This document shows positions 54,177 to 63,123 of a stretch of DNA of 64,000 bases, piece after piece. The stretch comes from GCA-2715645 sp042095375 (GTDB lineage Bacteria; Bacteroidota; Bacteroidia; Cytophagales; MED-G16). Position numbers and translations under genes: made by a program. Location: NCBI GenBank assembly GCA_042095375.1, contig JBELBJ010000005.1, positions 10,314 to 74,313 on the forward strand. The letters run 5' to 3'. How positions within the stretch are numbered: the first letter of the stretch is position 1; every line of letters starts with the position of its first letter. Below the pieces are notes generated by a model that saw nothing but the letters and a program-made list of their open reading frames with translations, was not told the DNA's origin and ran no database searches.

Positions 54177-55137
54177 TTAAATAAAAAAGAATTAAACTAA
54201 TTAAACCATAAAACAAAATAGCAATTACCTGATTTGCATGAACAAGGGTTGCAAAAAACAGTGCATCTTCATAAATAATACCGTAATAGATTAGAATTGA
54301 ACTTACAAATAAATGATACGCTCCGATTCCTGCATTAACAGGGACAATCGTTCCAATTGCGCCCGCAACTAAAATAGATAATGCAGCTGAAAAGCCAAGC
54401 ATTGAAGTTTCTTCAACTGAAAAAAACAATATGTAGCCAACAACAAAATATATTAACCATAAAATTATAGTAGATATAAAAAATTCAAATTTTTTTTCAA
54501 GAGAAAAGATTGATAACAAACCAGATTTAAATTCATTAATTTTTTCTTTAAACTTTTCGTAAAAATCAAATCTTTTAAAAATTTTGTTGAGAAATAAATA
54601 AAGAAAAATACATATAGAAAAAATAAGAACCAGATAATATACTATATTATCCAATTCAGCATTTGCAACCACTTCAATCATCAAATAATTATAAAACCTA
54701 TCAAATTCAACCAACAATAAAATCAAAGACAAAATAAATACTGAAATCAAATCAACAATTCTTTCAGTAACAACTGAACCAATGGACATTGAAAACTTTA
54801 CTTTATCAGTTTTTGTTAACACGTAGCATCTAACTATATCATTAATTCTTGGCAAAATAATTGCAGATAGATATGATATAATCAGACCAAGTGTTGTCTT
54901 ATAAACTGAAAGTTTTTTATACTTAAATTCAAGTAATAAATTCCACCTATATGCTCTAACAACAAATTCAAATAATGAAATGAAAATTGCAAACAAAAAC
55001 CATGAATAGGATACGTTTTGTATTCTTGAGCTATAAGAGCTGATGTCAACATCTTTGAAAACAAAAAACAAAATAGATAAACCTATCGTAAGTGATACTA
55101 TAAAGTTTAAAAAATAATTTAAGTTTTTTTTATCCAA
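54157..55137 (-). CDS. UPF0104 (lysylphosphatidylglycerol synthase transmembrane-like) membrane protein
   Basis: A 326-residue membrane protein with about eight hydrophobic segments. It belongs to the AglD/MprF-flippase-like UPF0104 family (FVVRAYRWNLLLEFK, VTERIVDLISVFIL, VPVNAGIGAYHLFV). It probably moves a lipid or glycolipid across the membrane, but this has not been shown for the group. It heads an operon with the heptose-phosphate nucleotidyltransferase and YugP-like peptidase. In many flavobacteria this gene follows panC and panD; neither is here. Confidence 0.85.
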   Translation of the reverse strand: MDKKNLNYFLNFIVSLTIGLSILFFVFKDVDISSYSSRIQNVSYSWFLFAIFISLFEFVVRAYRWNLLLEFKYKKLSVYKTTLGLIISYLSAIILPRINDIVRCYVLTKTDKVKFSMSIGSVVTERIVDLISVFILSLILLLVEFDRFYNYLMIEVVANAELDNIVYYLVLIFSICIFLYLFLNKIFKRFDFYEKFKEKINEFKSGLLSIFSLEKKFEFFISTIILWLIYFVVGYILFFSVEETSMLGFSAALSILVAGAIGTIVPVNAGIGAYHLFVSSILIYYGIIYEDALFFATLVHANQVIAILFYGLISLILFYLNVYKRN

Positions 55138-55153
55138 GAAATTGAATTTGATG

Positions 55154-55161
55154 CAAATCTA
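55154..55161 (-). promoter_or_regulatory. Promoter -7 box (TAGATTTG) of the UPF0104 operon
   Basis: TAGATTTG on the minus strand fits TAnnTTTG and ends 17 bases before the ATG at 55137. It lies in the divergent region with the GT5-like gene. Confidence 0.55.
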
Positions 55162-55250
55162 ATAATATTAGTTTAGGGTAAAAAAATCGGTTTTATTAAT
55201 TTCAAAAAAAATGATATTAGACAAGAATTGATAAATCAGCTTGAATTGAT

Positions 55251-55258
55251 TAAATTTG
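55251..55258 (+). promoter_or_regulatory. Promoter -7 box (TAAATTTG) of the GT5-like gene
   Basis: An exact TAnnTTTG match 47 bases before the ATG at 55305, inside the 167-base divergent region. Confidence 0.5.
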
Positions 55259-55304
55259 TGTCCCTTTTTTAGTTGTACTTTAAAAGCTAACCGAACTTTA
55301 CTTT

Positions 55305-56117
55305 ATGGCAAAATATAAAATTCTTTACGTAGCAAGTGAAATTAACCCATTTCTACAAACATCAGAAGTCGCTGATTTTGTGAGAAATTTACCACAAGCA
55401 ATGCAAGAAAAAGGGATGGAGATACGTATACTAGTTCCTAGGTTTGGATTAATAAATGAGAGGAAGAACCGATTACATGAAGTTGTCAGGTTATCTGGTA
55501 TCAACATTGAAGTTGGAGATGATGAAAAACCATTGATAATTAAAGTTGCATCAATACCAAAAGCAAAACTTCAAGTTTATTTTATTGATAACGAAGATTA
55601 TTTTAAAAGAAAATTTGTTTTCAACAATAAAGAAGGAGATTTCTATAAAGATAATGATGAAAGATGTATTTTCTTTTGTAAAGGAGTTTTGGAAACTGTA
55701 ATTAAATTAGGATGGGCACCAGACATTGTTCATTGCAACGACTGGATGACATGCTTAATTCCTCTTTACATCAAATCTACTTACAAAAACGATCCTATTT
55801 TTAAAGATACCAAAACAGTTTTTACTGTCTATGATAATGCTTTTAAACATAAATTTGATAAAAGTATTATTGAAAAAGCAAAAATGACTGATATCGATGA
55901 TGGGATGTTAAATTCTCTAAAAACAGGGGATTATAAAGGGTTCTTAAAAATAGGAATGGAATATGCAGATGCTGTAATTAAATCAAAAGATGAGATAAGT
56001 AAACGTTTCGATAAGCTAATTTCAGATACAGTAAAAGAAAAAAAATTCGATGTAATTAAAAGTGACCAAAACTATTTAGAAGCTTATTATAAATTATATA
56101 ATGAACTTGTCAGCTAA
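55305..56117 (+). CDS. Truncated glycogen/starch synthase-like (GT5 N-domain) protein
   Basis: A 270-residue protein matching only the N-terminal Rossmann domain of GT5 glycogen synthases (KILYVASEINPFLQTSEVADFVRNLPQAMQEKGMEIRILVPRFG and PDIVHCNDWMT). The full enzyme has about 480-530 residues. The ADP-glucose-binding K-x-G-G-L is replaced by QTSEV, and the C-terminal nucleotide-binding domain is absent, so synthase activity is unlikely. This short form is conserved across Bacteroidota, encoded next to a DUF4270 protein as here, so it is a family and not a broken gene. Function unknown. Confidence 0.85.
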   Translation: MAKYKILYVASEINPFLQTSEVADFVRNLPQAMQEKGMEIRILVPRFGLINERKNRLHEVVRLSGINIEVGDDEKPLIIKVASIPKAKLQVYFIDNEDYFKRKFVFNNKEGDFYKDNDERCIFFCKGVLETVIKLGWAPDIVHCNDWMTCLIPLYIKSTYKNDPIFKDTKTVFTVYDNAFKHKFDKSIIEKAKMTDIDDGMLNSLKTGDYKGFLKIGMEYADAVIKSKDEISKRFDKLISDTVKEKKFDVIKSDQNYLEAYYKLYNELVS

Positions 56118-57432
56118 AAGCATTATTTTTTTTTTATTTTTTTTATTACTCTATAGTTCATGCGATGAATCAAGTGAAGTTGGTCTTGAGCTAGAAGATC
56201 AAAATAATAACCTTGAAGCAAAGTACATAGAAATACCATTGACTACTTCCAATATATATCTTGATAGTGTCAGGACGGACTATGGATCTCTCATTTTTGG
56301 AAAATATGATAACCCAATATTTGGGCAAACAAAAGCGGTAGGATATTCTCAATTTTCTCCTGAAATTATTTCTCCTGATCTGGTGACTACAGATTTATCA
56401 ATTCAGCCATCTGATTCATCTATTTTAGATTCTATAAAATTATTTTTGAGCTATTCTTATGTTCATGGAGATGAATTTGAAGAAGAGCAAGAAATTTCTG
56501 TTAGATTGATAGAAGATACATTATTTGCTAGTGGAATATATTTATCATCTAAAACTATTCCTTTAGTTACTAACAAATCTGCTATTGGTTTTTCTCGTTT
56601 TACTGTAAATAAACCCGGAGACTCCTTGTTAACTATTCCATTGACAATGACTTATGGGAATTTATTACTTAATTTGGCAAAACAGGGTGTTTCAAGTAGA
56701 GAGATGAGGGAGTCTACAAAAGGTATTGCCTTTGATCCAGGAGTAGATAACAAATTAATTTGCGGTTTTGATCTTAGCAATGAATTTAGTAGAATAATTG
56801 TTTATTATCACAACTCCAATGAAGACACTGTATCAAACCAATACCGACTTAGGTTTGATTCTCCTTTATCAAAACATTACAGTAACTATACAACTGATAG
56901 AAGCTCATCCACATTATCCACAATAGATATGAAAAATTTAAATGAATTTAATCTTAATGACAAAATATATTGGCAGTCTGGTAGCGGTATTTATCCTATG
57001 ATTGATTTATCTGGATTTACAAATTTTACCGATACCGCACAAAATATTATTCTTAATAAAGTTGAACTTTCAATGGGGCCAATAGATGACTCAGAAAAAA
57101 AATATATCAATCCCCCTAGTACGGCAATTTTTTATTTTGCAAAAGATGACAATAATGTTAATTCGGCAGGTATTGAAAGTACCCCTGTGAATAATGTCAT
57201 TTTAAAAGATAATGCATATTATGGCCAAGATGAAGACCCAGCATATTATGCGTATGACAGTCTAATTTCTCGTACATATAAAGGAACTTCTACTGTTTTT
57301 TTCCAAGATTTAGCGATGAAAAAACATGATGTAAAAAAAGTAATAGTTTTTCCATCTACACCTTCAACTTTTAATCAAGCAGTTATAGATAAAACTAAAT
57401 TTAGATTAAAAGTATTTTACTCCAAACTATAA
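56101..57432 (+). CDS. DUF4270-family lipoprotein
   Basis: A 443-residue lipoprotein (FFLLLYSSC, Cys 21). DUF4270 features are visible: LGSLIFGKYDNPIFGQTKAVGYSQF-like start (here DYGSLIFGKYDNPIFGQ), SILDSIKLFLSYSY, a central IVYYHNS and a C-terminal RLKVFYSKL. The family is restricted to Bacteroidota, and its function is unknown. Its start overlaps the GT5-like gene by 17 bases, the conserved order of this pair. Confidence 0.88.
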   Translation: MNLSAKSIIFFLFFLLLYSSCDESSEVGLELEDQNNNLEAKYIEIPLTTSNIYLDSVRTDYGSLIFGKYDNPIFGQTKAVGYSQFSPEIISPDLVTTDLSIQPSDSSILDSIKLFLSYSYVHGDEFEEEQEISVRLIEDTLFASGIYLSSKTIPLVTNKSAIGFSRFTVNKPGDSLLTIPLTMTYGNLLLNLAKQGVSSREMRESTKGIAFDPGVDNKLICGFDLSNEFSRIIVYYHNSNEDTVSNQYRLRFDSPLSKHYSNYTTDRSSSTLSTIDMKNLNEFNLNDKIYWQSGSGIYPMIDLSGFTNFTDTAQNIILNKVELSMGPIDDSEKKYINPPSTAIFYFAKDDNNVNSAGIESTPVNNVILKDNAYYGQDEDPAYYAYDSLISRTYKGTSTVFFQDLAMKKHDVKKVIVFPSTPSTFNQAVIDKTKFRLKVFYSKL

Positions 57433-57453
57433 TTTTTTGATTTTATTATTTTC

Positions 57454-58122
57454 TTGAAAAATAAATTAGAAATATGTGTATTTAGTTTAAAAGATTGCAT
57501 TACTGCATCTAAATATAATATTGATAGAATTGAATTTTGCAGGGATAGAAATGAAGGTGGTTTAAGTCCAAAAAAAGACGACATTAAAAAAGCTTTAAAG
57601 TATCATGATAATATCTTCCCAATAATAAGACCTAGAAAAGGTAATTTTATTTATGATAATGAAGAAATTAATGGCATGATAGATCTAATAGAATATTGCA
57701 GAGAAGTTGGATGCAAAGGTGTTGTTTTTGGAGTCCTAAATAGTCAAAATAAAATAGACAAAGAAAAATGTAAAATTTTAATGGGAGGATGTGGGGATAT
57801 GAGCACAACATTTCACAAAGCATTTGATGAAATAGAAAATATTTATAAGGCTGTTGATGATTTAATTGAAATTGGGTTTGATAGAATTCTTACAAGCGGA
57901 AAAAAAGAAAAAGTAATTGATGGAATTGATGAAATAAATAATTTGGTAAAATATTGCAACGGTAAAATATCTATTATGCCGGGGGGAAGTTTAAGGTCTG
58001 AAAATATAAATAATTTTATAAAAAATAAATTTATAAATGAATTTCATTCTTCATGCATAATTAATAATAATTTGAATGAAGATGAGATTAAAAAATTAAT
58101 TAAGAGAATAAGCGACGTATGA
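57454..58122 (+). CDS. cutC: Copper homeostasis protein CutC family
   Basis: A 222-residue TIM-barrel protein (LEICVFSLKDCITASKYNIDRIEFCRDRNEGGLSP, IRPRKGNFIY, FHKAFDE, RILTSGKK, IMPGGSLR). CutC has been linked to copper handling in E. coli, though the biochemical role is unproven. The start is TTG at 57454, since the frame has no ATG before the conserved N-terminus and an upstream TAA at 57430. The 3' end overlaps the PQQ dehydrogenase gene on the other strand by 27 bases. Confidence 0.88.
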   Translation: MKNKLEICVFSLKDCITASKYNIDRIEFCRDRNEGGLSPKKDDIKKALKYHDNIFPIIRPRKGNFIYDNEEINGMIDLIEYCREVGCKGVVFGVLNSQNKIDKEKCKILMGGCGDMSTTFHKAFDEIENIYKAVDDLIEIGFDRILTSGKKEKVIDGIDEINNLVKYCNGKISIMPGGSLRSENINNFIKNKFINEFHSSCIINNNLNEDEIKKLIKRISDV

Positions 58123-60192
58123 TGATCCTGAATTTGTACCTAATTTTCCCCCTCCACATGCAATTACAATATACTGTTTGCCATCAATTATGTATGTTGA
58201 AGGCGTAGCATAACCAGCAGCTGGAAGTTTATCTTCCCAAAGTAACTCGCCTGTAATCTGATCAAATGCTCTTATTTTTTCATCCATTGTTGCTGCAATA
58301 ATTAAAATTCCTCCAGAAGTAACTAATGGGCCCCCATAGTTTTCAGTCCCTGTATCTATTAAACCTGATCTTTTTAATTTATCATGTTCACCAAGAGGAA
58401 TTTGCCATAATATGGATGCTTTATTTAAATCAATAGCTGTTAACTGTCCCCATGGAGGCTTAATCGCAGGAAAGCCATCTGGCGCATAATGTTTTTTGAA
58501 ACCACCAAAAACATAAGGATATGGCCACGAATTAAATTTTTCATAAGTAGAATTTTCCTTTTTAGGATCTATTAAATAATCAACAATTGCTTCTATTTCA
58601 TCTTTTGAGAGGTTTGCAAAACTTGGCATTATCCCTTTTCCATTTATAATAATTTCTTTTAATGACTTACTAGTCATTCTATCTTTAATATTAACAAGTG
58701 TAGGAATGTTAGAATATACTCCCAAATTTCCCTTTAAATCTTGACCATGACATATCATACACCCTGAGTTATAAACAGTTCTTCCCAATGTTAACCCATC
58801 CTTTTTATTCATTTTAAGACTCCATGGCATTTCATTAGAGTTAATAAAAATTATTCCAGAGTTTGGATTATAGGCAGCGCCACCCCATTCACCACCTCCA
58901 TCTAATCCAGGAAATAATATTGTTTCATCTAATGAAAGAGGGAGAAACTCTTCATACTTTGAACTCTCCCAAACTCTTTTAGCAAAATCCCTGGCTTCTT
59001 TAGATCTTTCAGGGTAATCGTCCTGGGAAAGTGAAACTCTTGAAAATGGTGGATAGACTGTAGGGACTGGTTGTGTAGGCCAAGAAAATTCTCCGATCAA
59101 ACTAGATTTAGGTACTGTTTTTTCTATTATTGGATAAATGGGTTCTCCTGTTTTCCTATCAAATACAAATAAATAGCCAGACTTAGTAATTTGAGCTAAA
59201 GCATCAATTGTTTTATTATCTTTTTTTATAGTAACCAAATTAGGTGCAGCAGGTAAATCACGATCCCAAATATCATGATGAATTGTTTGATAATGCCATA
59301 TCCTTTTTCCATTATTAGCATTCAAAGCAATTATACTGTTTGCAAATAAATTTTTTCCTTTTCTATCTCCACCGTAATAATCAAATGCCGCTGATCCTGT
59401 TGGAACATATACAATTTCATTTTCGTTATCCAAACTAAGCCCAGCCCATGCATTGGCTCCCCCTGATATTAAATATGCATCTTCCGGCCAAGTATCATAT
59501 CCATATTCCCCAGGATAAGGGATTGTATGAAAAATCCATTCAATTTTTCCAGTAAAAACATTGAAAGCTCTAATATGTCCTGGGACAGCACCTGTAGACT
59601 CCGATGCTCTATGACCTAAAATAAGTAAATTTTTAAATATCACACCAGGAGTGTTGGCTGCCAAAAGTAAACTGTCAACGTTTCTTCCTAATCCTTCTTT
59701 TAAATCTACTACCCCATTTTTTCCAAATGATTCAATTAATTTTCCAGTTCTAGGGTTTACTGCATAAAGCTTTGAATACGTTGCATAAAGTATTCTGTCT
59801 CCATCTGAGTTTCTAAAATAATTTAAACCTCTATTTACTCCTGTTCCATGTGATGAAAACATTCCATCATATGGATCAAATTCCCATAGCTTGCTTCCAT
59901 TGGAAGCATCCAATGCAAAAAGCTTCATTTTAGCCGATGTACCAAACAATACTCCATCAATAATTAAAGGGTTACATTGAATTTGAGATCGATTCTCCAA
60001 ATCATGATCGTTACTTTTAAATTCCCAGGCTTTCCTTATCTTATGAACATTATCTATATTAATCTGATCAAATGGTTTAAAATGACTTACAGAATTATCA
60101 CCTCTATAATACGCCCAATCATTAACACTAAATTCTCTTTTAAAAGTACAGCTCGTCAAAAAAAATAATAAATAAAAAAAAATTCTATTCAT
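58096..60192 (-). CDS. PQQ-dependent dehydrogenase with cytochrome c domain, lipoprotein
   Basis: A 698-residue quinoprotein. The signal peptide ends in a lipobox (LLFFLTSC). PQQ beta-propeller repeats are clear (KLFALDASNGSKLWEFDP, GHIRAFNVFTGKIEWIFHT, IIALNANNGKRIWHYQ, IRAFDQITGELLWEDKLPA). About residue 479 the heme-binding CMICH (CxxCH) starts a c-type cytochrome insert, with a methionine-containing IMPSFANLSKDEIEAIVDYL helix. It oxidises a sugar or alcohol in the periplasm and passes electrons to the respiratory chain. The substrate is unknown. No PQQ biosynthesis genes are nearby, so cofactor import is possible. It follows the DUF998 gene by 2 bases. Confidence 0.9.
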   Translation of the reverse strand: MNRIFFYLLFFLTSCTFKREFSVNDWAYYRGDNSVSHFKPFDQINIDNVHKIRKAWEFKSNDHDLENRSQIQCNPLIIDGVLFGTSAKMKLFALDASNGSKLWEFDPYDGMFSSHGTGVNRGLNYFRNSDGDRILYATYSKLYAVNPRTGKLIESFGKNGVVDLKEGLGRNVDSLLLAANTPGVIFKNLLILGHRASESTGAVPGHIRAFNVFTGKIEWIFHTIPYPGEYGYDTWPEDAYLISGGANAWAGLSLDNENEIVYVPTGSAAFDYYGGDRKGKNLFANSIIALNANNGKRIWHYQTIHHDIWDRDLPAAPNLVTIKKDNKTIDALAQITKSGYLFVFDRKTGEPIYPIIEKTVPKSSLIGEFSWPTQPVPTVYPPFSRVSLSQDDYPERSKEARDFAKRVWESSKYEEFLPLSLDETILFPGLDGGGEWGGAAYNPNSGIIFINSNEMPWSLKMNKKDGLTLGRTVYNSGCMICHGQDLKGNLGVYSNIPTLVNIKDRMTSKSLKEIIINGKGIMPSFANLSKDEIEAIVDYLIDPKKENSTYEKFNSWPYPYVFGGFKKHYAPDGFPAIKPPWGQLTAIDLNKASILWQIPLGEHDKLKRSGLIDTGTENYGGPLVTSGGILIIAATMDEKIRAFDQITGELLWEDKLPAAGYATPSTYIIDGKQYIVIACGGGKLGTNSGSSYVAYSLN

Positions 60193-60194
60193 TG

Positions 60195-60869
60195 TTATTT
60201 TGAACTAAAAATTAAAGATTCCTTAGCCTGGAAATATGTGTTCAAAAGAATACAAAAAGCAATAACTTTTTGAGAGGTAACTTGAATAAATAAAGCAGAG
60301 TTACTTTCAAAAGGATTCGGTCCATAATCCATCATGAGAATAAATAATATCATTGATAGAGAAAATAAAATAGAAACAAATAAAAGTTGATTATTCATTT
60401 GGTTATTATAATGAATCGCTATTGATTGAAATATGGCAAAAAGAAATAAAGATCTAAATGCAAGTTTTACAAAAAAAACATGTTCATCAAAACTTGTTTC
60501 ATCAGCAGTAAATAATGCTATACATACAAAAGAAAAAATGGAAATTAGCAGAAAAATCAATGCTACTTTAATGAAAGTATAACTTTTTTTTTCAGTTTTA
60601 AAAAACTGAAAATATTTAGAATAAAAAATTAAAAAAGAAATGCTTACAAGAATAAGAGAAGCATTAAATAGCAGAGAGGAAATAAAATTATCTTCACCAT
60701 TTCTAGCTGTTATTTCGCCCAAATTACTTAGAAAATTGTAGAAAAATAAATAACCATCAGTATCCTTATCTATAATGGTTCCTCCAGGATAAAGGATCAT
60801 TGATATAAAATTCAGTAATAGAAAAATACCTATTCCCCAAAATGTTTGTTTTATTCTAAAGTTATCCAT
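60195..60869 (-). CDS. DUF998-like integral membrane protein
   Basis: A 224-residue protein with six predicted membrane segments (about residues 10-28, 66-82, 98-120, 132-148, 155-178 and 190-208). It resembles DUF998 proteins in the loop between the first two helices, but the match is by layout and a few motifs only. The PQQ dehydrogenase gene begins 2 bases downstream, so a role as a membrane partner is possible. It diverges from the FAD oxidase gene with only 31 bases between the two ATGs. Confidence 0.6.
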   Translation of the reverse strand: MDNFRIKQTFWGIGIFLLLNFISMILYPGGTIIDKDTDGYLFFYNFLSNLGEITARNGEDNFISSLLFNASLILVSISFLIFYSKYFQFFKTEKKSYTFIKVALIFLLISIFSFVCIALFTADETSFDEHVFFVKLAFRSLFLFAIFQSIAIHYNNQMNNQLLFVSILFSLSMILFILMMDYGPNPFESNSALFIQVTSQKVIAFCILLNTYFQAKESLIFSSK

Positions 60870-60900
60870 TGCATAAAAATAAACAATCTATATTTATATA

Positions 60901-62091
60901 ATGAAAATAGCAGTAATAGGATCAGGAATTTGGGGAGCATGCTCGGCTTATTTCTTAAAAAAGTCAGGTGCAGATGTAGATCTTTATGATATGTGGGGTC
61001 CTGGAAATTCTAGGTCAGGTTCAGGGGGGGCTTCAAGAATTATTAGATTAGCCTATGGTAAAGATAAGATCTACTCTGAACTCACAAACAACTCTTTTAA
61101 ATTTTGGGAAGAACTATCTAAGAAGAGTGAAAGAAAATTATATTTTGAAAATGGAATGTTATGGCTCGTTACACAAAATGACAATAGCTATATAAAAAAT
61201 TCAATTCCATTGATTAATAGTTTAGGTAATGAAATAATTGAGATGCCAATTAATATTGCAAAAAAGAAGTATCCGATTTTAAATTTTGATGGAGTGAATG
61301 AAGTTTACCTAGAAAAAAAAGCTGGCATATTGCTAGCAAGTCGATGTTGTAAGAAAGTTGTAAAAGAGTTTCAAGAAATTGGAGGATCGTTAACCATAGG
61401 TGAAGTAAACGTAGAAGAAAATAAATTAAATAAAGGAAATGGAATCACAATAAATAATAAAAAAATTAAAGCTGACAAATACATTATTGCTTGTGGTCCT
61501 TGGAATCAAAAAATATTACCCGATTTTTTCAATAAAATTTCATATGTCTCCCGTCAAGAAGTTTATTTTTTTAGTATACCTAATAATAATAATGATAATT
61601 ATAAAATTAAAAACATGCCCTGCTGGATGGATTTAAATGAAAATACACCTACATATTACGGGATGCCATTTCATCTAAATAAAGGATTTAAAATTGCATA
61701 TGATGAAAGATCAACTCCATTTGACCCAGATAAATCTGATAGAGTGCCTTCACCTAAATTAATTGAAAGAACTAAAAAATATATTTATAAAAGGTTCCCT
61801 GGGCTAAAAAATCTACCTATTACAGAAAGCAAAGTTTGTCAATATGAAAATAGTATAGATGGAAATTTTATAATTGAAAAGCACAACTTATCAAGCGACG
61901 TCTTAATTATGGGTGGAAGTTCAGGGCATGGATTTAAAATGGGTCCTGGAATAGGTGAACTTGTAAAAGATATAATTTTAAAAAATAAAAAACCCCCTCC
62001 TTTCTTTAGCAAATCAAGGTTAATAAATAATAAAAATTTATCCCAATATTATAATTCTCAAATCAAATATGAATCTGAAAAAAAAATTTAA
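60901..62091 (+). CDS. FAD-dependent oxidoreductase (DAO/monomeric sarcosine oxidase-like)
   Basis: A 396-residue flavoprotein with the N-terminal FAD motif VIGSGIWGACSAYFLKKSGADVDLYD, a SGSGGASRIIRLAYG segment like monomeric sarcosine oxidase (where the covalent FAD and substrate site follow) and a C-terminal GGSSGHGFKMGPGIGEL. It probably oxidises an N-methylated or other secondary amine. No cysteine for covalent FAD attachment can be assigned with confidence. It is divergent from the DUF998/PQQ pair and its 3' end overlaps the next gene by 23 bases. Confidence 0.85.
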   Translation: MKIAVIGSGIWGACSAYFLKKSGADVDLYDMWGPGNSRSGSGGASRIIRLAYGKDKIYSELTNNSFKFWEELSKKSERKLYFENGMLWLVTQNDNSYIKNSIPLINSLGNEIIEMPINIAKKKYPILNFDGVNEVYLEKKAGILLASRCCKKVVKEFQEIGGSLTIGEVNVEENKLNKGNGITINNKKIKADKYIIACGPWNQKILPDFFNKISYVSRQEVYFFSIPNNNNDNYKIKNMPCWMDLNENTPTYYGMPFHLNKGFKIAYDERSTPFDPDKSDRVPSPKLIERTKKYIYKRFPGLKNLPITESKVCQYENSIDGNFIIEKHNLSSDVLIMGGSSGHGFKMGPGIGELVKDIILKNKKPPPFFSKSRLINNKNLSQYYNSQIKYESEKKI

Positions 62092-63101
62092 ATTAGATAC
62101 TATAAAAATCAATTATTTTATGTTTTTAGTTTTTATATTTTTTTCTTGTAAAGAAGATAATTATAAAGAATGTGCAGATCTTACATATGGGACTGATTAT
62201 ATTCAAATAAAAGGAGTTAGTGAGTCTGATAAAAATTATTTTAAATATTTCTGTAAAACAACTGAAATATTTGGGATCAAAATATATGCTACAAATAAGG
62301 TGGACAATGAGAAAATGTTACATGCGGCCTCAATATTGGCTGAATATTTAGACAATGATGAAGATGGTCAAGTTGACAATCAAAAGGTTGTAGATAAACT
62401 AATTGAAANNNNNNNNNNNNNNNNNNNNNNNNNNNNNNNNNNNNNNNNNNNNNNNNNNNNNNNNNNNNNNNNNNNNNNNNNNNNNNNNNNNNNNNNNNNN
62501 NNNNNNNNATGAAGATGGTCAAGTTGACAATCAAAAGGTTGTAGATAAACTAATTGAAAAAAATGTTTGGCTGTTACTAGTAAAAAATGAAAATGATCAA
62601 GATGATGCAGAAAGAATCAATCTAAAAAATTCGAATTATCAGGATCTTCGAGATGAAGAAATAACTTTAGTAAATGGGTCTCCAAGATTTGATGCTTCTC
62701 TTGAAGAAGTATTACATCTAATTACTCAACATGGATATGCAAAAGTGTACCCAGAAGTTTTTGGAGAAAAAAAAGGAAGTAAAATAGCTGATGCCATGGA
62801 TATTGCAAGAGGTGGTTACTTTAAAAAAGTGCCAAATGAATATCCAACCAATGCATGGTATACTTATAATGATGAATCTTGTGACTATAGCTGTCAAATT
62901 ACAGAATACACGTATTGGGCTTTGACTTCTATACTTGGAGGTCAAGATTTTAATGGAAGATTTGATGAAATAAAAGACGAATGGAAACTAAATACAAAAG
63001 AAAAAGTAAAAAATAATGATATCGATGTTTATAATTTATTAACAAAAAGTGAATATAAATTGCCAACTAAACTTCCCAATGGAAAATATAGAATACCTTA
63101 A
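62069..63101 (+). CDS. Lipoprotein with EF-hand-like loop, unknown function; split by an assembly gap
   Basis: A signal peptide ends in the lipobox IFFSC (about residue 27). The protein continues with LDNDEDGQVDN, a DxDxDG-type calcium-binding loop, then EEVLHLITQHGYAKVYPEVF and GGYFKKVPNEYPTNAWYTY, and ends at TAA 63099-63101. The 51 bases before the gap (62358-62408) are repeated exactly after it (62509-62559), so the two contigs overlap and the true protein is probably a single continuous chain of about 295 residues. I do not recognise a family with known function; the HLITQH and EE residues suggest a possible metal site but do not form a standard HExxH. Confidence 0.75.
62358..62559. repeat. 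51-bp exact duplicate flanking the assembly gap
   Basis: 62358-62408 and 62509-62559 are identical. This is best explained as two overlapping contig ends not merged by the assembler, with 100 N placed between them. Confidence 0.9.
62409..62508. other. Assembly gap (100 N), probably artificial
   Basis: A 100-N placeholder between identical 51-base flanks. Merging the flanks restores the reading frame, so the gap probably has negative true length. Confidence 0.95.
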
Positions 63102-63123
63102 TTTTATTTAAATTGCATAATTA

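Noticed and set aside
55305..56117. Broken glycogen synthase pseudogene
   Set aside because: The short form with the same neighbour (DUF4270) is conserved across Bacteroidota, and the frame is intact, so it is a distinct family.
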